A DNA stretch of 64,000 nucleotides, taken from assembly GCA_030220185.1 (NCBI GenBank), contig JASPKZ010010209.1, positions 1 through 64,000 on the forward strand, given 5' to 3'. Under the pieces are notes generated by a model, which was not told where the DNA came from, did not search any database, and saw only the letters and a program-made list of their open reading frames with translations. The DNA comes from Diploptera punctata (taxonomy: Eukaryota > Arthropoda > Insecta > Blattodea > Blaberidae). Both the position numbers and the translations under genes were made by a program. Below are positions 40,520 through 51,355 of this stretch, one piece after another. Numbering within the stretch: position 1 is the first letter of the stretch; each line of letters opens with the position of its first letter.

Positions 40520-41632
40520 TTTCACCAGTCTTTTGTAATTTTGATGAGAGGCTCAGTTCTGCTTTGGCATTTCATTAGGTGGTACCTGGAGCATGGCTCG
40601 TCGCAAAGCTTACATCTGCAGTCCTCCTTCGGGTCGTGGTATGACGGATTCTGACATATTTTCCAGTGGAAACCATGCGCGGCGAAGCGTGTGTATAGGT
40701 GGCGAAGTTGGAAGTTCGGTCCTTTCCACACATCAGTTTTCATCGTTTCTGTGTCCATTATTTCCATCGGTATTTCATTGGCTTTGTTTTCTCTCTCTTT
40801 GATGGCGTCTTTATATGCCTGGGTTTCTGGTAGATTGAAGCGAAGCTTGATGTCCTCAATGAAGTAGGATTCATGTGCTATTCTGTAGGCGTAGCTGTTT
40901 TCTTGTGTACTTTGAGAGTGACAAGGCCCTCTTGAGATATCTGGCTTTGACATTCTCCAATTTCTTGAGGTTTTTCGCTGTTAGGTGAATCCAAATTATC
41001 TGAATACCGTATGTGGCCGCTGGTGCTACCTTGAGTTGGAACAGTGCCATCGCCGTTGGCAGGGACAGTCTCTCAAGCTTGGGGATGTCGAACATCGAAT
41101 TTATTGCCGCTGTGGTCCTGTCTTGTATATGCATAGTGAACGTGGTTCCAGTGGTCTGCAGCGTCACTCCCAGGTACTTAAAGTTGGGGACTATTTCTAG
41201 GGCTGAGTCGCCGCACATAAAGTGGTCATTTTTTGATAATCTCCCTCCTCTTCTAAACTTCATTGCTTTTGTTTTGGAGCTATTTATTTCCATTGAATTT
41301 TCTGACGCCCATTTTCTGATATTCTTCATGGCCTCCTGCAGATCTTCAGGACTCTTGGAAAGGATGGCCATGTCATCGGCATACATTAATAGCTTTGTAT
41401 TTCTTGCGTGTATAGCTTGTCCAATATCGGCCGTCATAATGTTAAAGAGGACTGGGCTCAGTGGGTCTCCTTGTAGGACTCCTCGTGTTTGAGCAATTTC
41501 TTTTGACATTGATATGCCATCGTAGATTGCTACATAGTTGGTGCTGAGAATCGATTTTATTGTCTCCAGTTCGCGACTTGACCTGCCCAGTGCATTCTCT
41601 AGATAGGTGATTGTTAAAAAAAAAAATTGCAA
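40520..41632 (-). pseudogene. LINE-G reverse transcriptase, best preserved RT in the window
   Basis: The first frame (40871-41632) reads SILSTNYVAIYDG, then ISMSKEIAQTRGVLQGDPLSP (RT motif 4 region) and LLMYADDMAILSKSPEDLQE (catalytic YADD). It continues with WASENSMEINSSKTKAMKF and FKYLGVTLQTTG. A frameshift near 40875 passes to a second frame with THESYFIEDIKLRFNLPET-like sequence, RFAAHGFHWKIC and the C-terminal CRCKLCDEPCSRYHLMKC Cys/His cluster. The clade is not RTE; an R1/CR1/I-group element is likely. N-terminal fingers and endonuclease are missing. Confidence 0.87.
40871..41632 (-). CDS. LINE-G RT palm/thumb ORF, 253 codons
   Basis: Intact palm with QGDPLSP at about residue 54 and YADD at about residue 83, both expected for RNA-templated DNA synthesis. 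The first residues are out of the ancestral frame (a poly-A-derived KKK/FFF stretch). The Cys-rich end is lost by frameshift, so the element is dead although the palm looks undamaged. Confidence 0.75.
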   Translation of the reverse strand: MQFFFLTITYLENALGRSSRELETIKSILSTNYVAIYDGISMSKEIAQTRGVLQGDPLSPVLFNIMTADIGQAIHARNTKLLMYADDMAILSKSPEDLQEAMKNIRKWASENSMEINSSKTKAMKFRRGGRLSKNDHFMCGDSALEIVPNFKYLGVTLQTTGTTFTMHIQDRTTAAINSMFDIPKLERLSLPTAMALFQLKVAPAATYGIQIIWIHLTAKNLKKLENVKARYLKRALSLSKYTRKQLRLQNST

Positions 41633-41956
41633 AGCCGGCTGTTTGTATGACAGTTGAATGTGTATTTGAGCTCACTGAAGCGAACAGAACACTGACATGT
41701 TGATTCTATTAGAGAAGGTGGAACATCCTGAGTTTTGTTAAAGAAATGTCTGATTTTTACACGTGAACAGTTTTCTTTGAGACGAGAAAATTTATTTGGT
41801 GCGGATGATCTCGTTGGTGTAGAGAAGAAAGTCTTCTCTCTCAGAATTCCATCTTCAACACGTCACTCAAAATATTGCCTAAAAGTCATAACTGTCAATA
41901 CATTTCCGGAAACGGAGATTAGACAACATACTTCAACATATCCTGGCTTTTGTGTC

Positions 41957-41957
<1 letters not shown>
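41633..41957. other. No gene seen
   Basis: Unassigned sequence upstream of an ATT microsatellite. Confidence 0.45.

Positions 41958-42010
<53 letters not shown>
41958..42010. repeat. (ATT)n microsatellite
   Basis: About 17 units. A further ATT run lies at 42831-42845 on the far side of the RTE-A/SINE3 pair. Confidence 0.93.
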
Positions 42011-42542
42011 TTACTCACTGGCACTATCGAACCCGAAGGTTCATGGCCGCGCGGACATAAGCTCTCCATACATCCCTATCCTGAGCTAATGCTTTCCAAT
42101 CATTCCCTGTACAATCTACTTCCCTCAAATCATAGTTATTGTTGTTCTCCCACCTCATTCTTGGTCTACCAACTGGGCGTTTTCCCTCTGGGCCTTCCTA
42201 CAAGAAGCTTCCATGCACGTCTTTCATTCCCCATACGCGCAACATGTCCTGCCCATCGCAGTCTACGAGACTTAACTGTTCTTATTATATCTGGCTTCCT
42301 ATAAAGACCATGTAGTTCATTGTTATGTAGTCTTCTCTCCATTCGCCTGTCTGTTCATCTCTCTTTGGTCCAAAAATTTCCCTAAGAACTTTATTCTCAA
42401 ATACTCGTAATCTCCTTTCCTCCCTTAAAGTAAGAATCCATGTTTCGCATCCATATAATATAACTGGTAGAATAATAGTTTTATATATTTTCAGCTTAAA
42501 GTTTTTTGAAAGGAGTTGGGACATCAAAAGTAGTGCAATGCA
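42011..42542 (-). pseudogene. RTE-A copy, little decayed
   Basis: Minus strand from LLMSQLLSKNFKLKIYK through YGCETWILTLREERRL and FGPKRDEQTGEWR to MNLRVR and the TTAC tail. One 2-bp change near 42345 and one extra base near 42192 shift the frame. Confidence 0.88.
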
Positions 42543-42830
42543 TAAGACAAGCCTCAAGAGACCCTTGGGGTAGTAGGAGGTTAAGGCTCCCACTTTTTCT
42601 AGACAATCGGCTCTTCATGTCAGTCGGGTTGTCAGCCCTGCGTGACGGCCGACTTTACCCCCAGAACAGGCGTCTGGTACTCATTTCCGTTAGAGGCTGA
42701 GTCGACCCCAGGGCCATAGTGCCGCCAGAGGATTAGGGTCAGTTTAAAAATCCTGACCCCAACGGGACTTGAACCCTCGACCCTCCGGCTTCTAGCTCAG
42801 TGTCTTAACCACTACGCTACGGCGTGCCCC
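42543..42830 (-). mobile_element. SINE3, 3'-trimmed
   Basis: Head ggcacgccgtagcgtagtgg and body as in 11627; the last 20 bp or so of the 3' end are missing where it meets RTE-A. Confidence 0.87.
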
Positions 42831-42969
42831 TATTATTATTATTTTATTTATTCAATAGCTAATACCCAGCGTGCGCTTCTGCGCCTAAATAAACGAAAAT
42901 TAATGTGCCTTTATGTTTAGTTGAATAAGTTAGGGAAAAAAATAATTATATATTTATATTTTTAGATAT

Positions 42970-43275
42970 CCCGTTCTGATTGCCCGGCGTTGCCCGGGAA
43001 TCTACAATATTAGAATAAACCGAGGTAGGTATTATCAAACAATCAGCTAAACCTGACCATTATGAGCGGGGTTTACCTGAAATCGCAAAAAACAAAAACA
43101 TGACTCTAGCATACCTCCATATTTGTTTATTTTTTGGGTATACACATTTTCAGTTAAGGAGAGTATTACCTGTTATTATGCTCAAAAAGCCTTAGGTGTA
43201 GGAGTTAATCTGAAAGAAAATTTTAAGATATTTCATTTATTAGGCGTAAGAGCGCACGCCGGACATTAACTTGTA
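42970..43275 (-). mobile_element. Helitron-like 3' end
   Basis: The minus strand carries tagattcccgggcaacgccg followed by ggcaatcag, the palindromic GC-rich end known from insect Helitrons, and further upstream an aactcctacacctaagg segment shared with 34300. No coding. Confidence 0.55.
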
Positions 43276-43289
43276 ACAGCATAACATTT

Positions 43290-43420
43290 GTATTATTTTA
43301 TTCGCTGGTTGAGTGGAACAGAAGGCCTTAACTCTGCCAGCTAAATTAAAGCATCATCTTCATTAAATAAGCGTTTATCAGAATCAGAAATGTAAAAACA
43401 CCCTTTAGAGAACAAAGAAA
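43290..43420 (+). pseudogene. LINE 3'-UTR scrap
   Basis: tcgctggttgagtggaacag followed by aaggccttaactctgccagc resembles the LINE-J 3' end at 24476-24520. Confidence 0.5.
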
Positions 43421-43424
43421 TATA

Positions 43425-43830
43425 TTTGTGAGGACATTGTAGAGAGCGTTATGTTATATGGACCAGGGACATGAACCAGCCGAGCTAACAAGTTATTAGC
43501 AACAGAGATGGATTACTGGAGAAGATCATCGTCCAGATTAGAAAAAAATATATAAACTTTGAAATAAGTAAAATTATGAAAGTTGAAAGAAATATGATAC
43601 AGAATAATTGAGGAAAGATAACTAAGATGGTACGGACATCTCAAGAGGATGACATTGATGGAATCCCTAAGAATATCTTGAAGATGAGAAAACAAGACAA
43701 GGAGGACCTGAAGAAGGTGGGATTGATGGTGTAACCAAAGAGAAGATGGAAAACAGCAACAATTTGGACCCGAAACAGTCCAATAAAAGGCCTAAACCGT
43801 GACGAAGAAGAAAGAAGCAGAAGCAAAAAA
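43425..43830 (+). pseudogene. RTE-N retrotransposon 3' fragment
   Basis: Frames read SVMLYGPGT, ATEMDYWRRSSSRLEKK, ISKIMKVERN, RWYGHLKRM-like, then PIKGLNRDEEE. Typical RTE order, many frameshifts. Confidence 0.72.
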
Positions 43831-43979
43831 TATTAAAAAATTTGTTGATCCAGTTGCTTGGTAACGGACATTTATAGCCACCTACGAGTGACATTGATTT
43901 AGAGACGACGTGACAAGTTACATAGTAGAGTGGTATATAATAAGGCATCTCGGTCCCCCAGCTTTATTCATGTAACTGA

Positions 43980-44365
43980 TTGTGGTTAAGAATTACAGCT
44001 GCATTAAGTCCACTGATGCTGCGGGATATACAACAAAAGGGAAAGGGTGTCACAGGTTGCCACCTGATTGCATTGTTGCCGGTTTATATTATATACCAGT
44101 CAACCACTATCCTCTTATTGAGGTTCATCTTGATGCAGCTATCTGCTCAACACTTTAAGCGCGAAAAAAATGTATGTGTTAATCTATTGCCACTCAATTG
44201 TAGGCCACAGAAAAAAAAGCCAAATGAATGTTGCGGTAGATACAACAACAGTGAAAACGGATGTCACAGGTCGCCACCTGCTCATTGTTGCCGGTTTATA
44301 TTATATACCAGTCAACTGGACTCTCTTGAGGTCCATCTTGTTGCAGCTATCTGCTCAAGAATTAT
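43980..44365. repeat. 212-bp tandem duplication next to a PLE
   Basis: ttgttgccggtttatattat recurs at 44073 and 44285, with matching flanks (gcagctatctgctcaa) after each. Origin unknown; it abuts the left end of the following PLE palindrome. Confidence 0.85.
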
Positions 44366-44395
44366 AGTAATATAATGCATGATTAAAAACTATAA

Positions 44396-44765
44396 ACTAG
44401 ACACCTTGTACGGCCGTCTCCTGCAACTTGAGTTGTTTTAAAACTCTCTAGGCCTGTCGGGACTAGTCCCATCATCAGCCAGAATGCATTAGTTCCGTAC
44501 TTGTTGACCCTTGTTGAAGCACTGACTTGGTTGTGAATATTTTGTACAGAGGAGTGTTTTGAACTGGGTGTGTTAGCATTAAGCATTAGGTTGTTGTCGA
44601 TTTCGAGTAGGATTGCGATTTCCTCCAGTATATTTATCCTCGTTGGAATGTTTTCTCTATGTAATATTGTGAGGGTGTTACCGATGTTATGCATATGGTG
44701 TCCAGCCCATGCAATTAACATGTTTGGTACAACTTGATTTTCCTCCATTGTAAACAACAAAATCG
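44396..44765 (-). pseudogene. PLE C-terminal fragment, left half
   Basis: Minus strand: GHHMHNIGNTLTILHRENIP, RINILEEIAILLEIDNN, matching the stretch that follows the GIY-YIG nuclease in PLE proteins. Open for 125 codons with a diverged end. Its 3' end has a degenerate hammerhead-like motif (44455-44478) with GACA instead of GAAA. Confidence 0.75.
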
Positions 44766-45765
44766 TCAGTTACCGAAGAAACAGAAATCAAAAACAGTAT
44801 GAACTATTTAGACCTAACATTAACAAAAAACTGCACCAATAAACAAAATAACAAGTGGCATTTATCGGAAAATGAATAGCAAACACAATAGATATAAACA
44901 ATACATCCAAACATCATTTTCAACATGAAATGCAAGAGTTAAAGAATTTAGTAAATCATGATGTTAAAAGTCCCTTTAAATAAAGACAATTATAAAAAAT
45001 AATTAAATTATATTAAACACATGGCAAAAAATAACGGCTACAACTAAACAAATAATAAATAGAAACCTAAATAAACAAGAAAGAAAATATATAACATTAC
45101 CAAACATAACCAAACTTGAAAAATAATACCAATGAAAAATAACAAGAAATGGGCAAACTCTCACATACACTGGTTCAAGAGAAAAATATTTAAAAATTAG
45201 GCAACACACTAAAACAAGCTTGATAGGAAGATAAATATACACCAAATTTAATAAATAATAATATCGAAGAACAAAACTATTTCAACAATAAAGGCGTATA
45301 GACTACAAAGTAACATGTACAGACTGTAGTAAATTATACATTGAAAAAACTAACAGAAAAATTCAAAGTTAGATTTAAAGAAACATTTTAGAGATTTTGT
45401 TTATAACGGAGGAAAATCAAGATAAGCAAAACATATAATTACAAGCTGGACACCATACGAATAACATCGATAAAACCATCACAATATTACATAGAAAAAA
45501 CATTCCAACGGGGATAAATATACTGGAGGAAAATCGCAACCTAAGAGAAATCGACAACCAAACCTGATTTCTTAATGAGAACACACACCAGTCCACAACA
45601 ATCCTCTTTACAAAATATTCAACAACCAAGTCAGTGCTTCACACAAAACAAATACGGACATAATGCATTCTGCTGATGTGATGGGACTAGTCGCTAAAGG
45701 CCTACAGAGTTTTAAAAGAACTTAAGTTGAGGAGACGGTACGACAAGGTGGACTATTTCATAGTT
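44766..45765 (+). pseudogene. PLE C-terminal half with remnant GIY-YIG nuclease, right half
   Basis: MNYLDLTLTK at 44800 matches the PLE post-RT segment. Near 45290-45420 the three frames together give a decayed GVYRL..C..C..LYI.KT nuclease core, then a RFKETF-like and a VYNGGKS-like stretch. The spacing fits GIY-YIG, but stops and indels are many. The end has a decayed motif at 45673-45697. Confidence 0.72.
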
Positions 45766-45790
45766 TTCAATCATACATATATATTACTGT

Positions 45791-46164
45791 GAATGGAATA
45801 TCCCAATGGAAACTTGCCATTTTACTAGGATCAAGACTTGTGTAAGAAAAAAAAAAACCATGCGTTAATTATTTACATTTAACTCTAGCATGTGTCAAAA
45901 AAATCGTGGAAGAGTTGTCACAGATAAATGTGCTGCCATCTAACGACAAGAACTTCGAAAAAATCCGTTGAAACTTAAAATTGTGTTTTCCCCATTACTT
46001 ATGAATGCTATGCAGTGTTTTAAAAAGCGTTAGAGATCTTTCAAAGTGGGGCTATGAAAGGACGAACTATAAACAAATAAGAATCATAAATTACCAGAGG
46101 GAGTATTTAAAAAACCTAAATTCCAGACAAAATAGCGACAAAAGAATAACTGTTTAAGAAAAAA
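45791..46164. other. No gene seen
   Basis: Unassigned AT-rich interval. Confidence 0.45.
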
Positions 46165-46250
46165 AAAATTGAACCACAGTTTGACCGGGAATCGAATGCA
46201 AGGACCTCACTAACTGTAGTCAGAAGTTCTAACCCCGAGACTATCGAGAT
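46165..46250 (-). mobile_element. SINE6-like tRNA head
   Basis: Minus strand: tagtctcggggttagaactt, ctgactacagttagtgaggt, and B box attcgattcccgg. Body absent. Confidence 0.65.
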
Positions 46251-46556
46251 AATATACTGTTTCATTACAATAATATTACTTATATGAATAATAACGTTTT
46301 GTAATTATATATTAATGATGTAAGGAAGTTGTGTCAAAATAATATTATGAAACATTTAAACTGCATTCAGGTTAAAATTTGCTCCAAAACTATTATATAA
46401 CTTCAGTATTATGCGGAAATTGTGCTCCATTTTAAAATATATGTCATGGAGAATGAATGTAATAAAATAACTGTAGGCTTTCACGGCCGGAGTCTTGATC
46501 CCTATTAAGTTCGTCTTCCGGGCATATAGGCCGTGGGTCCAGTCGTTCTTCTACTC

Positions 46557-46591
46557 GACGTTTCGTCTACTGCTGCGGTAGACATCTTCAG
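46557..46591 (-). ncRNA. Hammerhead-like motif, left PLE end
   Basis: Identical in core to the plus-strand motif at 48440-48474: CTGAAGA, T, perfect 6-bp stem GTCTAC/GTAGAC with 7-nt loop, GAAACGTC. Confidence 0.5.
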
Positions 46592-46659
46592 GAGATACTG
46601 CGTGCTCTCTGTGAACTCCTCACAGTCGGCTGCAGACTGGCTGGTCGTTGGAAACTCCC

Positions 46660-47475
46660 TCCCTATTTATAGGCACGCCCCCTGGTGGAGAGGCGGTTTT
46701 CTGCGCGGTCCGTGTTGCGTGCTGTTTTGTCCAGGCTGTCGCTAGCAGAAGTCATAGGCTTCGTTGTCGTATTGTGCAGTGCCGGGATCCAGATTTTGTT
46801 TATCTTCATGGTTTCTTCTTTTTTGTTAAAGGAATTTTTGTGTTTATATATTTCAATGGCTTCTCTGTACAGTCTGGTGTAATAATGTGATGTTTGGGAC
46901 AATACCTGTGTTTCTTCGAATCTTATTATATGTTCTTGGTTGTTCATCCAGTGTTCCGCTACGGCTGATTTTCCTTTTGTTTTAGTCTGCAATGCCTCTT
47001 GTGTTCTTGCAATCTTGTGGTAACCATTCTTTTTGTTGTGCCGATATAAACCTGTTCACAACTGCAAGGGATGCGATATATACCGGCAGTACTTAACGGA
47101 TCTCTTGTATCTTGGCTGGGCGCAGTATATTGCTGATTTTTTTGTGTTGGCTTGTAGGTTGTAGATATGTTATATTTATTTAATATTCGACCAATTCTCT
47201 CCGTTATTGTCTTGATATATGGTAGGTACACCTTACCCTTAGCCTCCTCCTTGTTCCCGTTTCGGATTTGTATTTATTGGGATTTATGGCTCGGCGAAAA
47301 TCTGTTTTGCTGTATCCATTGGATTGAAACGCTGCTTGGAGATGATTAATTTCTTCTTGTAGATACTGTGGTTCCGAAATCCTTTTGGCTCGTTCCACCA
47401 GGGTTTAATTATTCCGCGTTTTTTTGTCTGGGATGATGGTTGGACCGCTTCTGGCAGCTATGTAGGGGGTATCTG
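46660..47475 (-). pseudogene. PLE C-terminus with GIY-YIG endonuclease (left half)
   Basis: Three minus frames in order. The first is ERAKRISEPQYLQEEINHLQ with GYSKTDFRRAINPNKYK. The second is VYLPYIK-type, RIGRILNKYNISTTYKP and TAGIYRIPCSCEQVYIGTTK (GIY-YIG motifs; nuclease of PLEs) then RLQEHKRHC. The third is AVAEHWMNNQEHIIRFEETQ and REAIEIYKHKNSFNKKEE. GIY and YIG are intact on this arm; two frameshifts break the protein. The RT core is not included. Confidence 0.87.
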
Positions 47476-47529
47476 TCTGTGTGAGTCTTTTTCAGGTATA
47501 CCTTGTGTCCAAGTGTCATGTAATTTATA

Positions 47530-48235
47530 CAGGAAAAAGACTCACACAGAACCAGGATACCTACATAAGCAGTCCAACCATTCATCCCAGACAAAAACGC
47601 GGAATAAATTCAAACCATGGTGGAACGAGCCAAAAGGATTTTCTGGGAAACAACAGTATCTACAAGAAGAAATTAATCATCTCCAAGCAGAGTCTTTTCA
47701 AGCCCAAGGGATACAGCAAAACAGATTTTCGCCGAGCCATAAATCCCAATAAATACAAATTCCGAAAACGGGAACCAAGGAGAGGGAGGCCAAAGGGTAA
47801 GGTGTACCTACCATATATCAAGGACAATAAAGGAGAGAATTGGTCGAATATTAAATAAATATAACATATCTACAACCTACAAGCCAACACAAAATATCAG
47901 CAATATACTGCGCCCAGCCAAAGATACAAGAGATCCGTTAAGTACTGCCGGTATATATCGCATCCCTTGCAGTTGTGACAGGTTTATATCGGCACAACAA
48001 AAAGAATGGTTACCACAGATTGCAAGAACACAAGAGGCATTGCAGACTAAACAAAAAGAAAAATCAGCCGTAGCGGAACACTGGATGAACAACCAAGAAC
48101 ATATAATAAGATTCGAAGAAACACAGGTATTGTCCCAAACATCACATTATTACACCAGACTGTACAGAGAAGCCATTGAAATATATAAACACAAAAATTC
48201 CTTTAACAAAAAAGAAGAACCATGAAGATAAACAA
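47530..48235 (+). pseudogene. PLE C-terminus with broken GIY-YIG (right half)
   Basis: The plus strand repeats the left half: GYSKTDFRRAINPNKYKFRK, GRPKGKVYLPYIKDN, a GIYRIPCSC segment where one lost base destroys the following VYIGTTKR reading, and AVAEHWMNNQEHIIRFEETQ. Differences between arms show they diverged or came from two templates. Confidence 0.85.
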
Positions 48236-48439
48236 AATCTGGATCCCGGCACTGCACAATACGACAACGAAGCCTATGACTTCTGCTAGCGACAGCCTGG
48301 ACAAAACAGCACGCAACACGGACCGCGCAGAAAACCGCCTCTCCACCACGGGCGTGCATATAAATAGGGAGGGAGTTTCCAACGATCAACCAGTCTGCAG
48401 CCGACTGTTGAGGAGTTCACAGAGAGCACGCAGTATCTC

Positions 48440-48474
48440 CTGAAGATGTCTACCGCAGCAGTAGACGAAACGTC
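48440..48474 (+). ncRNA. Hammerhead-like motif, right PLE end
   Basis: CTGAAGA (48440-48446), T, stem 48448-48453 with 48461-48466, then GAAACGTC. PLE terminal repeats are known to carry minimal hammerhead ribozymes. Here an extra base before stem II and a minimal helix III depart from the textbook core. Confidence 0.5.
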
Positions 48475-48546
48475 GAGTAGAAGAACGACTGGACCACGGC
48501 CTATATGCCCGGAAGACGAACCTAATAGGGATCAATGTAATAAAAT

Positions 48547-48889
48547 ACTTTTTATAGTGTTTTATTTTCCCAGCAGGTGCGTTATTAATATTATTTATGT
48601 GTTGTGTACCCACTAAACAATCGTTGAAGTGTTACATTTTGCGTCAGATTTAAGGAAACATTGATCAATAAGAAGAGAAAATGGCGGTTTTTATAATCAG
48701 CAGATCGTAGAGTCCGCCATGTTATTTTGTTATATAAACGTTTTACAAGGGGGAAGATATGTAAACTCTCATACATTGCACAGCTAATGCAGTGTTTATT
48801 AGTAACAATCTTCAATTGAGATGTGAACAAAGCTTGTAAAAAATGAATATAGGGATTTTTAGTAATAGGAATACCTAGTACTTTAATTC
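48547..48889. other. No gene seen
   Basis: Unassigned interval between the PLE and the satellite-like array. Confidence 0.45.
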
Positions 48890-49299
48890 AAGACTCGACC
48901 AACAGATGTCGCTGAACGCGCATTTCCGCCGGAATTGGGCCGGCAGTTTTGTTATATTTTTCGACAGTAGATGGGAGAAGAACTGCTAAGAGTAAACAGA
49001 ATAATTTTTATTGGATTATTTTAATATATCGTAATAGTTAGATATTATATATTATTATTGTGTTTAAATGTCTTTATATTTATAGACATGGTAAAAAAAA
49101 CTAAAAATTGATAACCTAGAATTTTCATGTTAGAATATTTTCAACGAAGGTACCGCCTATTGAAATATCGTAAAAAAATTTACACATGATATCACTCATT
49201 TCCGTCGTTTAATGCTTGTATCTTCGTTTCATCTTACGCTTATTTTTGAAGTTGATTTGGGCCGCCCGGCTTAAATCCATACATTTATAATAATAAGTA

Positions 49300-50010
49300 A
49301 AGGGTTCGCCGAGTGGGCATTGATTATATTTAATCCTTGCTATATTCGTTCAGTGTTTTTGTGTTCTTTGGGCACTTCGGTATGTGGTACTGTTCGCATC
49401 TGTGACCACACAAAGCACATATACATTTTTCATTTGGGTCGTGGTACTTCTTGTTTTCACACACTTTGTGATGAAAACCGTGCACAGCATAACGTGTCGC
49501 TGCTCCTGGTTAGCTTTTGTCCAGTTCCTCTCTATCATGGCTCCCTTAGCATAGAAATCAAGGTCTATCTCCCTCTTCTTCAATTTGCTTCGGTGTACAA
49601 GTTCTGTGTAGGGGCCGGTAGTTGGTAGAAGATATTTCATCCTCAGATTTTCTACATAGAACGACTCTCTTGCAAGTTCACATACAAGTCTCGACGGGGT
49701 TGTTTTCCCCACCCTTAGAGCCACTTTAATCTTCTCTATCCTTTCGAGATCGCTAAGTGACAGTTTCTCCCATATAATGTCTGTGCCGTATGTTATGATT
49801 GGAGATATCATTGTATCGAATTATGTCATGGCCGTGGGTAGTGACGTCGGCTAGAGTTTTTATGCTGTTATGCTCTTATGGCTTCTGTAATGTTGGTTGC
49901 ATGATCGTAAAAGCGGTTGGGAGTGTCATGCTAGGTATGTGAATTTGGAACTGTCTTTGTGGTTAGTCCTTCAGGAAGGTCTAGGTGTATGGATTTCAAT
50001 TCTGATACAA
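49300..50010 (-). pseudogene. LINE-G C-terminal fragment (array copy 1)
   Basis: Minus strand: SPIITYGTDIIWEKLSLSDL, then SRLVCELARESFYVENLRMK, DLDFYAKGAMIERNWTKANQ, QEQRHVM. This corresponds to the region after PAATYGIQIIW in the LINE-G at 40520. The 153-codon frame (49320-49811) is open, but the terminal Cys cluster is out of frame. Confidence 0.82.
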
Positions 50011-50559
50011 TCACTATACATTTATTATGATGAGTTTTTTAACAACAGGACGTTGGATTATTGTAAATATATCGTAAATAGTGAGATAATTATATATTAT
50101 TATTGTGTTTAAATCGTAAAATTTTACCACATGATAATGACTCATTTTCCGTGGGATTTGTTCTTGTTTCATCTTACGCCTAATTTTTTTAATTTGGGCC
50201 TCGTGCTTACATCCATACATTTATTAGGAGTTTTTCAACAAATGCTTGTTGGATTATTTTAATTTAGATCGTAAATAGTTAGATAATTATATATTATTAT
50301 TGTGTTTAAATGTCTTTTAATTTATAGACATGGTAAAAGAAACTAAAAATTGAAACCTAGAATGGTCATTGTTAGAATATTTTCAACGAAGGTACCGCTT
50401 ATGAAATATCGTAAAAAAAATTACACAGATATTATAAGTTTCCGTCGTTAATGATTATATCTTCGTTTCATTCATATGACTTGAATTTTTGAGTGGATTT
50501 GGGCCGCCCGGCGTAAATCAATACATTTATAATAATAGTAAAGGTTCGCCCGCGTGGGA

Positions 50560-51355
50560 ATTGATTAGATTTGAGGCTTTGCTATATGCGTTCAGTGTTT
50601 TGTGTTCTTTGGGCACTTCGGTATGGGGTACCGTCGCATCTGTGACCACATAAAGCCACATATACATTTTTCATTTGGGTCGTGGTAGGGCCTACTTCTT
50701 TTCACAAACTTTGTGATGAAAACCGTGAACAGCATAACGTGTCGCTGAATCCTGGTTAGCTTTGGTCCAGTTCCGCTCTAATCATGGCTCCCTTCGCATA
50801 GAAATCAAGGTCTATCTCACTAGTCGTCAATTTGCTTCGGTGTACAAGTTCGTTCTAGGGGCCGGTAGTTGGTAGAAGATATTTCATCCTCAGATGTTCT
50901 ACATAGAACGACTCCTCTTGCAAGTTCACATACACGTCTCGACGGGGTTGTTTTCCCACCCCCTTAGAGCCACTTTAATCTTCTCTAATCCTTTCGAGAT
51001 CGCTAAGTGACAGTTTCTCCCATAGAATGTCTGTGCCGTATGTTATGATTGGAGATATCATTGTATCGAATTATGTCATGGCCGTGGGTAGTGACAGTCG
51101 GGCTAGATTTTTTATGCTGTAGATTGCTCTTATGGCTGCTACTGTATATGTTGGTTGAATGATCGTAAAGTTGTTTGGAGTGTCATGCCTAGGTATGTGA
51201 ATTTGTTAACTGTCTTTAGTGGTTCGTCATTCAGCGAAGCTTCTAGGTGTATTGATTTCAATTTCTTGATACAATCCATACATTTATTATGACTATTTAA
51301 CTCATGCCCCAAATGGGAGTCAATGAACAATCACGTTTCAATGAGTTCGTATATT
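50560..51355 (-). pseudogene. LINE-G C-terminal fragment (array copy 2)
   Basis: Same sequence as the preceding copy displaced by 1241-1250 bp, with many small indels. It extends further upstream into HLGHELNSHNKCMDCIKKLK and NKFTYLGMTLQTTLRSF before joining repeat H. Confidence 0.82.

Larger units (their letters stand above)
44366..45790. mobile_element. PLE palindrome 2 (head-to-head pair)
   Basis: The outer 370-400 bp on each side are reverse complements, including non-coding ends (agtaatataatgcatgatt and mirrored sequence near 45780). The unpaired centre belongs to the longer plus half. 3' ends face outward. No TSD could be fixed. Confidence 0.82.
46470..48532. mobile_element. PLE palindrome 1: complete head-to-head insertion with 14-bp TSD
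   Basis: Two PLE 3' halves of about 1.0 kb are mirror images, meeting near 47500-47530, with their 3' ends outward. aatgtaataaaata occurs at 46456-46469 and 48533-48546 directly outside. The left end has an extra 30 bp or so (ctgtaggctttcacggccgg) not mirrored on the right. Both halves are 5'-truncated after the RT domain. Single integration of two templates is the simplest reading. Confidence 0.92.

Noticed and set aside
46501..48540. Possible CRISPR-like or rRNA-like structure because of long perfect pairing
   Set aside because: A single inverted repeat with clear PLE protein motifs; no spaced direct repeats and no rRNA signatures.
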